A stretch of DNA of 64,000 bases from Streptomyces phaeofaciens (GCF_014648915.1 NZ_BMSA01000026.1:62001-126000); one strand, 5' to 3'. Positions 51,647-60,534 are shown, counted from the stretch's first letter. Program-made: numbers and translations. The notes: generated by a model from the letters alone, not told the origin.

Positions 51647-52360
51647 TCAGGCTCCCTTGAGCAGAAGGGACTTGCGGGTGGTGAACTCGGCGTTGGCCCG
51701 GTCGTAGTCGTCGGGGCGCCCGATGTCGAGCCAGTAGCCGTCGAACTCGTAGGCGTGCGGCTGGTTCTGCGCTCCTATGAGGTCGAGCACCAGCTCGTCG
51801 AAGCCCAGCGGGAGTCCGGGCGTGTAGCCGTCCAGGGTCGAGCGGGACAGACCGTAGACGCCCATGGAGACGCGGTAGTCCATGCTGGGCTTCTCGGTGA
51901 ACGCGACCACCTTGGCCGAGTCGGTGGTCAGCACCCCGAAGTCGATGTGCACCTTGCGGGCGTACGTGGCGATGGTCAGCGGCGCCCCCGACTCCCCGTG
52001 GGTGCGCAGCACGTCCGCGTAGTCGAGGTCGGTCAGGATGTCGCCGTTCATCACCAGGAACGTCTCGGGCAGCCGCTCGCGCAGGGTGAGCAGCGGGCCC
52101 ATCGTGCCCAGCGGGCTCTCCTCGGTGGCGTAGTCGATCCGCATGCCCCAGGCGGAGCCGTCGCCGACATAGGCGCGGATGATCTCGCCGAGGTGGCCGA
52201 TGGCGATGGTGCAGCGGGTGAAGCCGGCCGTGGCCAGCTGGCGCAGCACGATCTCCAGGATGGCGTGCTGGTCGCCGATGGGGACGAGCGGTTTGGGCAG
52301 GGCGGTCGTGTAAGGGCGCAGCCGGACGCCCTTGCCTCCCGCCAGGATCACCGCGTGCAT
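51647..52360 (-). CDS. Sugar-1-phosphate nucleotidyltransferase
   Basis: The 237-residue enzyme has the signature LAGGKGVRLRPYT followed by LPKPLVPI, and the metal-binding MNGDIL near residue 108. It joins a sugar-1-phosphate to a nucleoside triphosphate. GAAGGAG precedes the ATG. It lies between the two SDR genes in a polysaccharide operon and likely makes their nucleotide-sugar substrate. Which base and sugar is not evident; glucose-1-phosphate or mannose-1-phosphate types fit best. Confidence 0.9.
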   Translation of the reverse strand: MHAVILAGGKGVRLRPYTTALPKPLVPIGDQHAILEIVLRQLATAGFTRCTIAIGHLGEIIRAYVGDGSAWGMRIDYATEESPLGTMGPLLTLRERLPETFLVMNGDILTDLDYADVLRTHGESGAPLTIATYARKVHIDFGVLTTDSAKVVAFTEKPSMDYRVSMGVYGLSRSTLDGYTPGLPLGFDELVLDLIGAQNQPHAYEFDGYWLDIGRPDDYDRANAEFTTRKSLLLKGA

Positions 52361-52407
52361 GGGTCTTCTCCTTCTCCGATGGGCTCGTGTGCGGTGCCGC
52401 ACGGGCG

Positions 52408-53409
52408 TCAGATGTTGTAGATGCCGGTCTTGTAGCGGGCCAGGTGGGCGGGGTCGCGGAAGAACTCCACGGTGTGTGCGAGCCCCTCCTCCAGGGAGTG
52501 CGCGGGCCGCCAGCCGGTGGCCGCGGCGAGCCGGGTCGCGTCCGCGACCAGCCGCATCACCTCGGAGTTCGCGGGCCGGATGCGGGCGGTGTCCTCGCGC
52601 ACGTCGAGCGCGCTGTCCATCACCTTGCCGATCAGCTGGACCAGGTCGCCGACCGAGATCTCCCCGCCGGTGCCGGCGTTGAAGGTGCGGCCCACCACCT
52701 GCTCGGCGGGCGCGGTGCCGACGGCCAGGAACGCCTGGGCGGTGTCCTTGACGAAGGTGAAGTCCCGGGTGGGCCGCAGATCGCCGAGGGTGATCGTCCG
52801 CTCCCCTGCGGCCACCTGGCCGATCACGGTGGGGATCACCGCACGCATCGACTGGCGCGGCCCGAAGGTGTTGAACGGCCGCAGCGTCACCACCGGGGTG
52901 TCGAAACTCGCGTGGTAGCTGTCCGCGAGCCGGTCCCCGCCCGCCTTCGAAGCGGCGTACGGCGACTGGGTGTTGATCGGGTGGTCCTCGGTGATCGGCA
53001 CGGTCCGCGCGGTGCCGTACGTCTCGCTGGTGGAGGTGTGCACCAGCCGGGGCGTGCCCAGCGCGCGCACGGCTTCCAGCACGTTGAGGGTGCCGGTGAC
53101 GTTGGTCTCCACATAGCTGTGCGGCGCCTGGTAGGAGTACGGGATCGCGATCAGCGCGGCCAGATGGTAGGCGGTGTCGGCCCCGTCGAGCAGACCGCGG
53201 ACCGAGCCCGGGTCCCGGACGTCGCCGAGGACGATCTCCACCTGGTCCAGGACGTCCGGGTGCAGGGTCTCCAGCCAGCCGTACGACGAGAAGGAGTTGT
53301 ACTGGGCCATCGCGCGGACGCGGTGTCCCGAGGCGACCAGCGCCTCGGTGAGATGCGAGCCGATGAAACCCTCGGCTCCGGTGACGGCGGCGAGCGGTGT
53401 GGAGGTCAA
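52408..53409 (-). CDS. GDP-mannose/UDP-sugar 4,6-dehydratase-like SDR
   Basis: The 333-residue protein has TGAEGFIGSHL, HLAALIAIPYSY, the STSETYG block, YAASKAGGD with the catalytic Tyr and Lys, and LRPFNTFGPRQS. This matches NAD-dependent nucleotide-sugar dehydratases/epimerases. The start is a TTG at 53409 with AAGGA about nine bases upstream. It probably works in sequence with the nucleotidyltransferase and the other SDR. Confidence 0.9.
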   Translation of the reverse strand: MTSTPLAAVTGAEGFIGSHLTEALVASGHRVRAMAQYNSFSSYGWLETLHPDVLDQVEIVLGDVRDPGSVRGLLDGADTAYHLAALIAIPYSYQAPHSYVETNVTGTLNVLEAVRALGTPRLVHTSTSETYGTARTVPITEDHPINTQSPYAASKAGGDRLADSYHASFDTPVVTLRPFNTFGPRQSMRAVIPTVIGQVAAGERTITLGDLRPTRDFTFVKDTAQAFLAVGTAPAEQVVGRTFNAGTGGEISVGDLVQLIGKVMDSALDVREDTARIRPANSEVMRLVADATRLAAATGWRPAHSLEEGLAHTVEFFRDPAHLARYKTGIYNI

Positions 53410-53485
53410 CTCCGGTGTTCCTTCCGGTTGATTGGTCGGTCGGTCGGATGTGCAGGTGTAGGTGCGTGTGGGGGAAGCGGGCCGC

Positions 53486-54919
53486 TCAGGCGTGCGGCGC
53501 GGGGCGGCCGAGCCGCCACAGCGCGTACGCCGTCAGACAGAGGGCGGCCGCGCCGCAGCCCAGGGAGAGCGCCGCGGCCGGGCCCGGCGGCAGGCCGAAC
53601 AGCGTGACGGCCCCGGCGCCCCCCGCCGCGAGGAGACAGATGACGGCCGACGGCCAGGCGGCCCCGAACGCCTGGAGCAGCAGTGCGGTCCACAGGGCGG
53701 CCGCGAGCGGCAGCAGCCCGGCGGGGTCCGCACCGGCCAGCAGGGCGGCCGGCCACAGGGGCAGCAGATAGACGGTCAGACAGAGCCCGAGGGTCCCGGC
53801 CGAGCGCAGCAGGAACCCGGCGGGTGTGGCGGTGGTCCGCAGCGCGACGACCGACAGACCCCGGTAGCGGTACAGCAGCCACTCCGCCGGCCCCATGCTG
53901 ACGGTCAGCACGATCACCGCGTACGGCTCCCGGCCGCACTCCAGCAGGACGAGCACCCCGGCCGCCAGCCCGAACAGGCCGTACGGCAGGGACGACAGCG
54001 GGCTCGGCCGGACGCCGCCCGCCACCGGCGGATCGGCGAGGGCGCTCCACAGCACCCGGCCGGTCAGGGTGAGGGTGGCCGACAGGGCCAGCGCCGGCAG
54101 CCCGGCCCGCAGCGGGCCGCCCGGCTCCCACCAGGGCAGCACGGTGGCACCCGCGATCAGCGGGCTGAGCGCGGCGAGCAGCAGCAGCTCCCGGGCCAGC
54201 ACCAGCAGCACACCGGCGGCCGCCAGGTACAGCGACTGCGCGGCCACGACCAGCGTCACCGGGCCGCCCCCGGCGGGCACCGCCCCGGCGGGCACCGCCC
54301 CGGCGGCGGTGGCCAGGACCGCCCCGACGGGCGCGCCGACGAGCAGCGTGCGGCCCGCCTCCCGCGGTCCGGTCGCCCTCCGCAGATGGGCGCGGTGGCC
54401 GAGCGCCTGCCCCCAGGCCCAGGAGACCAGCCCCGCCACGATCAGCGCGGGGGCGTGCCGGCCGGCGTTCCACAGGGGCACGGTGAGCAGATGGGCGAGG
54501 CCCGGCAGCGCGAACAGCACGCCCCGCAGCAGGCAGCGCACGGTGTCCGGCCGCCAGGGGTCGGGTGCCCGCGCGGGCTCCGGGAAGGTCCGCGGCACCT
54601 GTTCGTACAGCGCGGCGGCCAGCGAGAACAGATCGGGGTGGCCGTAGCGCTCCTTGATCAGGGAGGCGGTGAGGCCCTCCGCCTCCAGCAGCGCCGCCAC
54701 CTCGTAGGGGTGGACGGCCGGGCCGACGCGGTCGGCGAGTTCGGCGGCGAGTTCGCTGACCGCCTCCTCGTCGGGGCCGTGCCGGGGCGGCCGGACGGCG
54801 AGCGCGGTGTCGTCGGCGGCCCGGCGGGGACGGCGGCGCGGCGGCCGGGTCTCGGCCAGCCGCAGGGCCAGTGTGTCCTGTTCGGCGCCGCCGGGCTCCA
54901 GCCACATCGGCCCGCTCAT
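53486..54919 (-). CDS. Large polytopic membrane protein of the polysaccharide operon (candidate PelG analogue)
   Basis: The 477-residue protein starts with a basic cytoplasmic region of about 130 residues that includes HPYEVAALLEAEGLTASLIKERYGHPDLFSL, followed by about eleven to twelve membrane helices. Size and topology resemble Wzx/PelG-type exporters, but I cannot confirm homology from sequence alone. ATG 54919 overlaps the glycosyltransferase stop (ATGA). Its strict coupling to a PelF-like enzyme suggests it moves or holds the growing chain at the membrane. Confidence 0.8.
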   Translation of the reverse strand: MSGPMWLEPGGAEQDTLALRLAETRPPRRRPRRAADDTALAVRPPRHGPDEEAVSELAAELADRVGPAVHPYEVAALLEAEGLTASLIKERYGHPDLFSLAAALYEQVPRTFPEPARAPDPWRPDTVRCLLRGVLFALPGLAHLLTVPLWNAGRHAPALIVAGLVSWAWGQALGHRAHLRRATGPREAGRTLLVGAPVGAVLATAAGAVPAGAVPAGGGPVTLVVAAQSLYLAAAGVLLVLARELLLLAALSPLIAGATVLPWWEPGGPLRAGLPALALSATLTLTGRVLWSALADPPVAGGVRPSPLSSLPYGLFGLAAGVLVLLECGREPYAVIVLTVSMGPAEWLLYRYRGLSVVALRTTATPAGFLLRSAGTLGLCLTVYLLPLWPAALLAGADPAGLLPLAAALWTALLLQAFGAAWPSAVICLLAAGGAGAVTLFGLPPGPAAALSLGCGAAALCLTAYALWRLGRPAPHA

Positions 54920-56427
54920 CCGGCCACCGAGCCCACCGGTGCGGCGAGCGGGACCGGCGGAGCCGGTATCGGCGCCGACGCCCGTGCCCGCGAGGGCAGT
55001 TCGCGGTAGAGGGAGCGGAAGGTGTCGATGGTCCGGCGCAGCGTGAACCGTTCGATCACCCTGAGCCGTGCCGCCTCGCCCATGGCCCGGCGCCGCGCCG
55101 GGTCGCCCAGCAGTTCCAGGGCGGCGGCCGCCATCGCCTCCGGGTCGCGCGGCGGCACCACGAGCCCGGTGTCGCCGACCGCCTCCCGCACTCCGCCCAC
55201 GTCGGTCGAGACGGTGGCACGCCCGCACGACATGGCCTCGATCAGGGTGAACGGGAAACCCTCGCTGATGCTGGAGAGCATCACCACGTTCCCGGCCGCG
55301 TAGGCGTCCTTGATGTCGTCGACCCGGCCCTCGAAGGTGACCGCGTCCGCATGGCCCAGTTCGGCGGCCAGCGCCTCGCAGCGCTCCCGGTACGCCTCGC
55401 CGCCGCGCGGGGTGCCCCCGAACAACCGCAGCCGGGAGTCGGGGACTTGGGCGCGGACCAGGGCGAAGGCCCGGATCAGGGTCTCCAGGTCCTTGATCGG
55501 GTCGACCCGGCCCGCCCAGCTGAGGGTGGGGGTCCGCGGCTCGGGACCGGCGGGCGGGAAGGCGGCCGGGTCCACGCCGTTGTAGACCGTGCGGATCGAC
55601 TCCGGGTCGGCGCCGCCCTGTTCCTCCCAGAGCCGGTTGTAGCGGTTGCCGGGGGTGATCAGGGCGGCCCGGCGGTAGCTCTCCTCGGCCAGCAGCCGGA
55701 AGAAGCCCAGGACGACCGCCTTCACCGGCCAGCGGTAGGGCGCGGTGCGGTAGCCGAGGTAGCGCTCGCGCAGATAGACGCCGTGCTCGGTCAGCAGCAG
55801 CGGTACGCCGTGCCGGTCGAGCGCGGCGAGGCCCGGCAGCACGGCGACACCGCCGCTCACCGCGTGCGCGACACCCGTGAACGGGGCCGGCGCGGCCAGC
55901 GGGCGCAGGGCGTGTTCCAGCAGAGCGGTCGCGGTGAGCGCGTCGTGCACGGTCGGCCGGGCCTCGCGCACGGCCAGACCGGGCCGGTTCCACACCGAGG
56001 CGAGGAGGGCGATCGCCCGGTCGCCGCGCAGGAACGGGCTGAGCGCCCCGTCGGCGGCGGCCCGGGACAGCGCGTACAGGGCGGGGGCGAAACCGTCCTC
56101 GGCGCGCGGGTCGAGCAGGGCGGTGAGGAACTCCTCGTAGGCGGCGGCGAGTCGGGTGCGGGCGCGGCCCCGGGGTGCGCGGCCCTCGGGCGGGGCGCCC
56201 CACATGGGGACGGACAGGACGTGCGAGACGTGGGCGGGCAGGTCCCAGACGACGGCCTCGCGGCCGGTGCCGGTGACGGCGATGACGTCGAAGTCGATGT
56301 CGGGCATGCCCTGGACCAGTTGGTCGCACCAGACGCTCACGCCGCCGTGGCTGTGCGGGTAGGTGCCTTCGGTGAGCAGGGTGACGCGCGTCGCGCCGGG
56401 GCGTCGCGCGACGTGGGGAACGTGCAT
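54916..56427 (-). CDS. PelF-like family 4 glycosyltransferase
   Basis: The 503-residue protein has the PelF opening TLLTEGTYPHSHGGVSVWCDQ and an N-terminal DUF3492-type half. The C-terminal GT-B half carries VYNGVDPAAFPP, WAGRVDPIKDLETLI, SISEGFPFTLIEAM and TDVGGVREAVGDTG. PelF uses UDP-GalNAc or UDP-GlcNAc to build the Pel polymer. ATG 56427 has GGAG eight bases upstream. It is the first enzyme gene of the operon. The tail is Pro/Ala rich. Assignment to the PelF clade rests on the N-terminal motif and length. Confidence 0.9.
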   Translation of the reverse strand: MHVPHVARRPGATRVTLLTEGTYPHSHGGVSVWCDQLVQGMPDIDFDVIAVTGTGREAVVWDLPAHVSHVLSVPMWGAPPEGRAPRGRARTRLAAAYEEFLTALLDPRAEDGFAPALYALSRAAADGALSPFLRGDRAIALLASVWNRPGLAVREARPTVHDALTATALLEHALRPLAAPAPFTGVAHAVSGGVAVLPGLAALDRHGVPLLLTEHGVYLRERYLGYRTAPYRWPVKAVVLGFFRLLAEESYRRAALITPGNRYNRLWEEQGGADPESIRTVYNGVDPAAFPPAGPEPRTPTLSWAGRVDPIKDLETLIRAFALVRAQVPDSRLRLFGGTPRGGEAYRERCEALAAELGHADAVTFEGRVDDIKDAYAAGNVVMLSSISEGFPFTLIEAMSCGRATVSTDVGGVREAVGDTGLVVPPRDPEAMAAAALELLGDPARRRAMGEAARLRVIERFTLRRTIDTFRSLYRELPSRARASAPIPAPPVPLAAPVGSVAG

Positions 56428-56546
56428 GGAAGTGCTCCACGGCCGAGGTGTGGGGTGGTTCGTGCCCGGTGGGCCCCGGGCGAGGGGCCACCGGTGGGTG
56501 CCGGCCGCGTACGGCGGCCGGATCGGTCCTGGGGTCGGTGCGCCGT

Positions 56547-56753
56547 TCAGCCGCCCGCGGTGGACGGAGTGTGGGCGGTCAGGGCCGCGGGGACACGGGC
56601 GTCCGGTGCGGGCTCGGTGGCCGAGCGAGCCGCCGTCTCCGAGGAACCCGGGGCGAACGGGTGGTCCTCGGCGTGGGCCGTGCCGGCCGGCAGGCCGAGT
56701 GCGGCGATGAGCGCGTCCGCTGTCGGCGCAGCGGTGCGCATGGTCCGCTTCAT
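56547..56753 (-). CDS. Small secreted peptide upstream of the polysaccharide operon
   Basis: A 68-residue frame from ATG 56753 has GGGGA upstream and an N-terminus that looks like a signal peptide (basic start, hydrophobic middle, TAHA cleavage site near residue 28). The mature part is acidic, Ala/Pro-rich and without Cys. Nothing identifies it. It lies 119 bases ahead of the glycosyltransferase on the same strand and could be the leader gene of that operon or unrelated. Confidence 0.45.
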   Translation of the reverse strand: MKRTMRTAAPTADALIAALGLPAGTAHAEDHPFAPGSSETAARSATEPAPDARVPAALTAHTPSTAGG

Positions 56754-57077
56754 GCGGTGAAGTCCCCTCCCCGGGCAGGGGTGAGCGCGGCTCCCATGGA
56801 GCGGACGCACCCCCTTGCGCGACGCCGGCGTCCCCCTCAGAAGCCGGTCGTCCCGCATCCGTCGCGTCAACATAGTGATGTGTCTGTGTAGCTTTCGTGG
56901 TCATGTTGCGAAAGGTGACGGAAAAGCGCAGGTGTCCCAGAGGTCCGTCACGGGGCCGAATCATGTGATTTTCCGTCAGGGGGTGCGTGGGGCCCGGTGG
57001 GCGTGAGGGCTCCGTGTGCTGGTCCGGGCGCCGAACGGCGCACCGGCGGACCGCTCGGGCGCACGGGGCGTACTGCC

Positions 57078-57093
57078 ACTGGTCCAGACCATG
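57078..57093. promoter_or_regulatory. DasR-like box upstream of phospholipase C
   Basis: ACTGGTCCAGACCATG agrees with the DasR site ACTGGTCTAGACCACT at 13 of 16 positions by eye, and its TGGTC-CA-GACCA core is a perfect inverted repeat. It lies about 270 bases before the phospholipase C start. DasR control is an inference from the match. Confidence 0.6.
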
Positions 57094-57151
57094 ACGGGGG
57101 GCTGGTCATAGGCCACTTTCCAGTCACCCGCTCGCCGGGCCGACCTGGTTT

Positions 57152-57188
57152 GACGGGTAGTCGGGTGTGGTCGACGGGTAGTCAGGTG
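57152..57188. repeat. 16-bp direct repeats 21 bp apart
   Basis: GACGGGTAGTCGGGTG at 57152 and GACGGGTAGTCAGGTG at 57173 differ at one base and start 21 bases apart, two DNA turns. Such spacing is typical of activator sites. No regulator can be named. Confidence 0.55.
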
Positions 57189-57360
57189 CGGGGTGCGCGG
57201 GTGACCGGCGTCCCCGCACACCGTGCGTACGGTCGACTTTCACCCGGGCGCCACCGGGGCCTTCCCTGACGTTCGGTGCTCTTGGAACACTCCTTGCGCG
57301 CGCATCACGACCCGAACCGGCCGGACGAGATTCTCCTTCCGCTTGAGAGGTCCCTCACCC

Positions 57361-59406
57361 ATGTCCGAAGTCAACCGGCGCCGCTTCCTCCAACTCGCGG
57401 GCGCCACCTCGGCGTTCACCGCGCTCTCCGGCAGCATCGAGCGTGCCGCCGCGCTGCCCGCGAACCACCGCACGGGGTCGATCGAGGACGTCGAGCACAT
57501 CGTCGTCCTGATGCAGGAGAACCGATCCTTCGACCACTACTTCGGCACCCTGAGGGGCGTGCGCGGCTTCGGCGACCCGCGCCCGGTCACGCTCGCGAAC
57601 GGAAAGTCGGTGTGGCACCAGCCGAACGGCACCGGGGAACTGCTGCCCTTCCACCCCACCGCCGACGACCTGGGCATGCAGTTCCTGGAGGGACTCCCGC
57701 ACAGCTGGCCCGACGGACAGGCCGCCTACAACGGGGGCAAGTACGACAAGTGGGTACCCGCCAAGGGCACCACCACCATGGCGTACCTCACCCGTGACGA
57801 CATCCCCTTCCACTACGCGCTCGCCGACAGGTTCACCGTCTGCGACGCGTACCACTGTTCCTTCATCGGTTCCACCGACCCGAACCGCTACTACATGTGG
57901 ACCGGGCACACCGGCAACGACGGCGTGGGCGGCGGTCCCGTCCTCGGCAACGAGGAACTCGGCTACGACTGGACGACCTACCCGGAGCGTCTGGAGGAGG
58001 CGGGCGTCTCCTGGAAGATCTACCAGGACATCGGCGACGGCCTCGACGCACAGGGCTCGTGGGGCTGGATCCAGGACGCCTACCGCGGCAACTACGGCGA
58101 CAACTCCCTGCTGTACTTCAACAAGTACCGCAACGCCCAGCCCGGCGACCCGCTCCACGACAAGGCCCGCACCGGCACCGACGTCAAGAACGGCGACGGC
58201 TACTTCGACGTGCTGAAGGCGGACGTCACGGCGGGCAGGCTGCCGCAGATCTCCTGGATAGCCGCCCCGGAGGCCTTCTCCGAGCACTCCAACTGGCCCT
58301 CGAACTACGGCGCCTGGTACATCTCCCAGGTCCTGGACGCGCTCACCTCCAACCCGGCGGTGTGGGCGAAGACGGCCCTGTTCATCACCTACGACGAGAA
58401 CGACGGCTTCTTCGACCACGTCGTGCCGCCGCTCCCGCCGGCCTCCGAGGACCGGGGCAAGTCCACGGTCGACGTCACCCTGGACCTCTTCCCGGGCAGC
58501 AAGAGCCGCGTCGCCGGCCCCTACGGACTCGGCCCGCGCGTGCCGATGCTCGTCGTCTCCCCGTGGAGCAAGGGCGGTTACGTCTGCTCCGAGACCCTCG
58601 ACCACACCTCGATCGTGCGGTTCATGGAGCGCCGCTTCGGCGTGCGCGAGCCGAACATCTCGCCCTGGCGGCGGGCCGTCTGCGGCGATCTGACCGCGGC
58701 CTTCGACTTCTCCCGCAAGGACACCGGGCCGGTCGCGGTGCCCGACACCGACGCCTACGAGCCCCCGGACCGCGAGCGTCACCCCGACTACAGGCCGGCC
58801 CCGCCCGCCGAGGGTGTCCTGCCCCGGCAGGAGCGCGGACTGCGCCCCGCCCGTCCGCTCAAGTACGTTCCGTTCGTGGACGGTTCGGCGGACGTCGCCT
58901 CCGGAGGCATCACGCTCACCTTCGCCTCCGGCGCGAAGGCCGGCGCGGTCTTCCTCGTCACCGCCGGCAACCGCACCGACGGGCCCTGGAGCTACACGAC
59001 CGGTGCCGGCCGTTACGTCTCCGACACCTGGAACTCGGCGTACTCGGGCGGCGCGTACGACCTGACCGTGCACGGCCCCAACGGCTTCCTGCGCGCCTTC
59101 AAGGGGAAGGCCGTCGGACCCGAGGTGGTCGCCCGGCACGTCGGTGACGACATCGAACTCACCTTCACCCACCAGGGGCCGGGCACCGCGGTGCTGAAGC
59201 TGAGGGACGGCTACCGCGGCCGGACGAGCACCGTCCGCGTTCGCTCGGGTGCCGTCGTACGGCGCACCGTCGACCTGAGCGCGAGCCGGCGCTGGTACGA
59301 CCTCACCGTCACCGTGGACGGAGATGCGTCCTATATGCGGCAGTTCGCCGGACATGTCGAGAACGGGTGTCCGGGAGTGAGTGATCCGGCGATCGTCACG
59401 GAGTAG
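57361..59406 (+). CDS. Tat-exported phosphocholine-type phospholipase C
   Basis: The 681-residue protein begins with a twin-arginine signal (NRRRFLQLAG). The phosphoesterase domain carries HIVVLMQENRSFDHYFGTLRGVRGF, HCSFIGSTDPNR and YDENDGFFDHV. Two C-terminal domains of about 90 residues each (from KYVPFVDGS onward) are the usual DUF756 repeats. The family hydrolyses phosphatidylcholine or sphingomyelin outside the cell. The Tat signal and length match the streptomycete and Pseudomonas enzymes. A DasR-like box sits upstream. Confidence 0.93.
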   Translation: MSEVNRRRFLQLAGATSAFTALSGSIERAAALPANHRTGSIEDVEHIVVLMQENRSFDHYFGTLRGVRGFGDPRPVTLANGKSVWHQPNGTGELLPFHPTADDLGMQFLEGLPHSWPDGQAAYNGGKYDKWVPAKGTTTMAYLTRDDIPFHYALADRFTVCDAYHCSFIGSTDPNRYYMWTGHTGNDGVGGGPVLGNEELGYDWTTYPERLEEAGVSWKIYQDIGDGLDAQGSWGWIQDAYRGNYGDNSLLYFNKYRNAQPGDPLHDKARTGTDVKNGDGYFDVLKADVTAGRLPQISWIAAPEAFSEHSNWPSNYGAWYISQVLDALTSNPAVWAKTALFITYDENDGFFDHVVPPLPPASEDRGKSTVDVTLDLFPGSKSRVAGPYGLGPRVPMLVVSPWSKGGYVCSETLDHTSIVRFMERRFGVREPNISPWRRAVCGDLTAAFDFSRKDTGPVAVPDTDAYEPPDRERHPDYRPAPPAEGVLPRQERGLRPARPLKYVPFVDGSADVASGGITLTFASGAKAGAVFLVTAGNRTDGPWSYTTGAGRYVSDTWNSAYSGGAYDLTVHGPNGFLRAFKGKAVGPEVVARHVGDDIELTFTHQGPGTAVLKLRDGYRGRTSTVRVRSGAVVRRTVDLSASRRWYDLTVTVDGDASYMRQFAGHVENGCPGVSDPAIVTE

Positions 59407-59486
59407 CCGAGCCGGGGTAAAAGCCAGGTGAACACCGCATGGTGGGGTCTGGTCAGGTCCCGGTGGGCTCGGGATAGTGTGCCCCG

Positions 59487-60308
59487 GTGACCACGCATTC
59501 GAACACCCCTGCAGGCTGGTACCCGGATCCGCACGGAGCGGCCCAGACCCTGCGCTACTGGGACGGCACCCAGTGGACCGAGCACACCCACGCCGACCAG
59601 CAGGCGCAGGGCGCGCCCAAGGTGCCGCAGCAGCCGGCCGGGCCCGACGCGCGCGTCCAGCGCCAGGTGCAGCAGCAGGCCGGGGTCGCCCCGAGCGGCC
59701 CCGGCGGCGGCACGCTGTTCAGCGAGCCCGTGCTGGTGGTGAACCAGAAGGCGAAGCTGATCGAGCTCACCAACGAGTACAAGGTCATGGACCAGCAGGG
59801 CAATCAGCTCGGCTCGGTCGTACAGGTCGGGCAGAGCGCGCTGCGGAAGATCCTGCGCTTCCTCGTCAGCCTCGACCAGTTCATGACGCACCGGCTGGAG
59901 ATCCGCGACGCCTACGGGCAGCCGGTGCTGCTGCTGACCCGCCCGGCGAAGTTCCTCAAGTCGCGGGTGATCGTGACCCGTCCGGACGGGCAGCCGGTCG
60001 GCGAGATCGTTCAGCAGAACGTCTTCGGGAAGATCAACTTCGCCATCAACGCCGGCGGCCACCAGGTCGGCGCGATCAAGGCGGAGAACTGGCGCGCGTG
60101 GAACTTCGCCATCGTCGACCACGCGGAGAACGAGGTCGCCCGGATCACCAAGACCTGGGAGGGCCTGGCCAAGACGATGTTCACCACCGCGGACAACTAC
60201 GTCCTCCAGGTCCACTACCAGCTGCCCGAACCCCTCCTGAGCCTGGTCGTGGCCACGGCCCTGACCGTCGACACGGCGCTCAAGCAGGACTCGCGCGGGC
60301 TCGGCTGA
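59487..60308 (+). CDS. Phospholipid scramblase-like protein with DUF2510 domain
   Basis: The 273-residue protein starts with a DUF2510 Trp-rich motif (PAGWYPDPHG, RYWDGTQWTEH). After a Gln-rich linker it has a scramblase/LURP-one type beta barrel (LVVNQKAKLIELTNEYKV, RLEIRDAYGQPV, VGEIVQQNVFGKINFAI). The last 25 residues are a hydrophobic segment that could anchor it in the membrane. The GTG start follows the phospholipase stop by 80 bases. Its role in lipid movement is inferred from family, and the neighbour is also a phospholipid enzyme. Confidence 0.85.
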   Translation: MTTHSNTPAGWYPDPHGAAQTLRYWDGTQWTEHTHADQQAQGAPKVPQQPAGPDARVQRQVQQQAGVAPSGPGGGTLFSEPVLVVNQKAKLIELTNEYKVMDQQGNQLGSVVQVGQSALRKILRFLVSLDQFMTHRLEIRDAYGQPVLLLTRPAKFLKSRVIVTRPDGQPVGEIVQQNVFGKINFAINAGGHQVGAIKAENWRAWNFAIVDHAENEVARITKTWEGLAKTMFTTADNYVLQVHYQLPEPLLSLVVATALTVDTALKQDSRGLG

Positions 60309-60387
60309 GCCCGGGCCCACGGTCGACGGCGTGATCCTGGGCCGCACTCGACGGTGCCGGTGTGAGCCCGGGGCGCCGCGCCCGGAG

Positions 60388-60534
60388 CGATCCCGGGTCA
60401 CAGCCCCTGGCGTGATCCCGGGTCACAGCCCCTGGCGTGAGCCCGGGTCACAACCCCTGGCGTGAGCCCGGGTCACAACCCCCGGCGTGAGCCCCGGATC
60501 GCAGCCCCCGGCGTGAGCCCGGATCACAGCGGCG
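60388..60534. repeat. 25-bp tandem repeat at the 3' ends of two convergent genes
   Basis: Five full units (starting at 60388, 60413, 60438, 60463 and 60488) and a partial sixth share TGA(G/T)CCCGGGTCACA(A/G)CCCC. Each contains the palindrome CCCGGG or a near form. The last unit covers the stop codon of the DMT transporter. Copies at the left are more uniform. It could act as a bidirectional transcription stop or a hot spot for copy-number change. Confidence 0.9.

Larger units (their letters stand above)
56754..57360. other. Regulatory region between polysaccharide operon and phospholipase C gene
   Basis: No credible gene is seen in these 607 bases. They hold the divergent promoters, a DasR-like box (57078-57093), and a pair of 16-bp direct repeats (57152-57188), each listed separately. 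The stretch around 56870-56930 is unusually AT-rich for this genome and may carry the promoter of the minus-strand operon. Confidence 0.5.

Noticed and set aside
57078..57360. PhoP box upstream of phospholipase C
   Set aside because: I found no pair of GTTCACC-like 11-bp repeats, so phosphate control is not supported by sequence.
57355..59355. 666-codon open frame opposite phospholipase C
   Set aside because: No start signal or family match; the plus-strand gene is certain.
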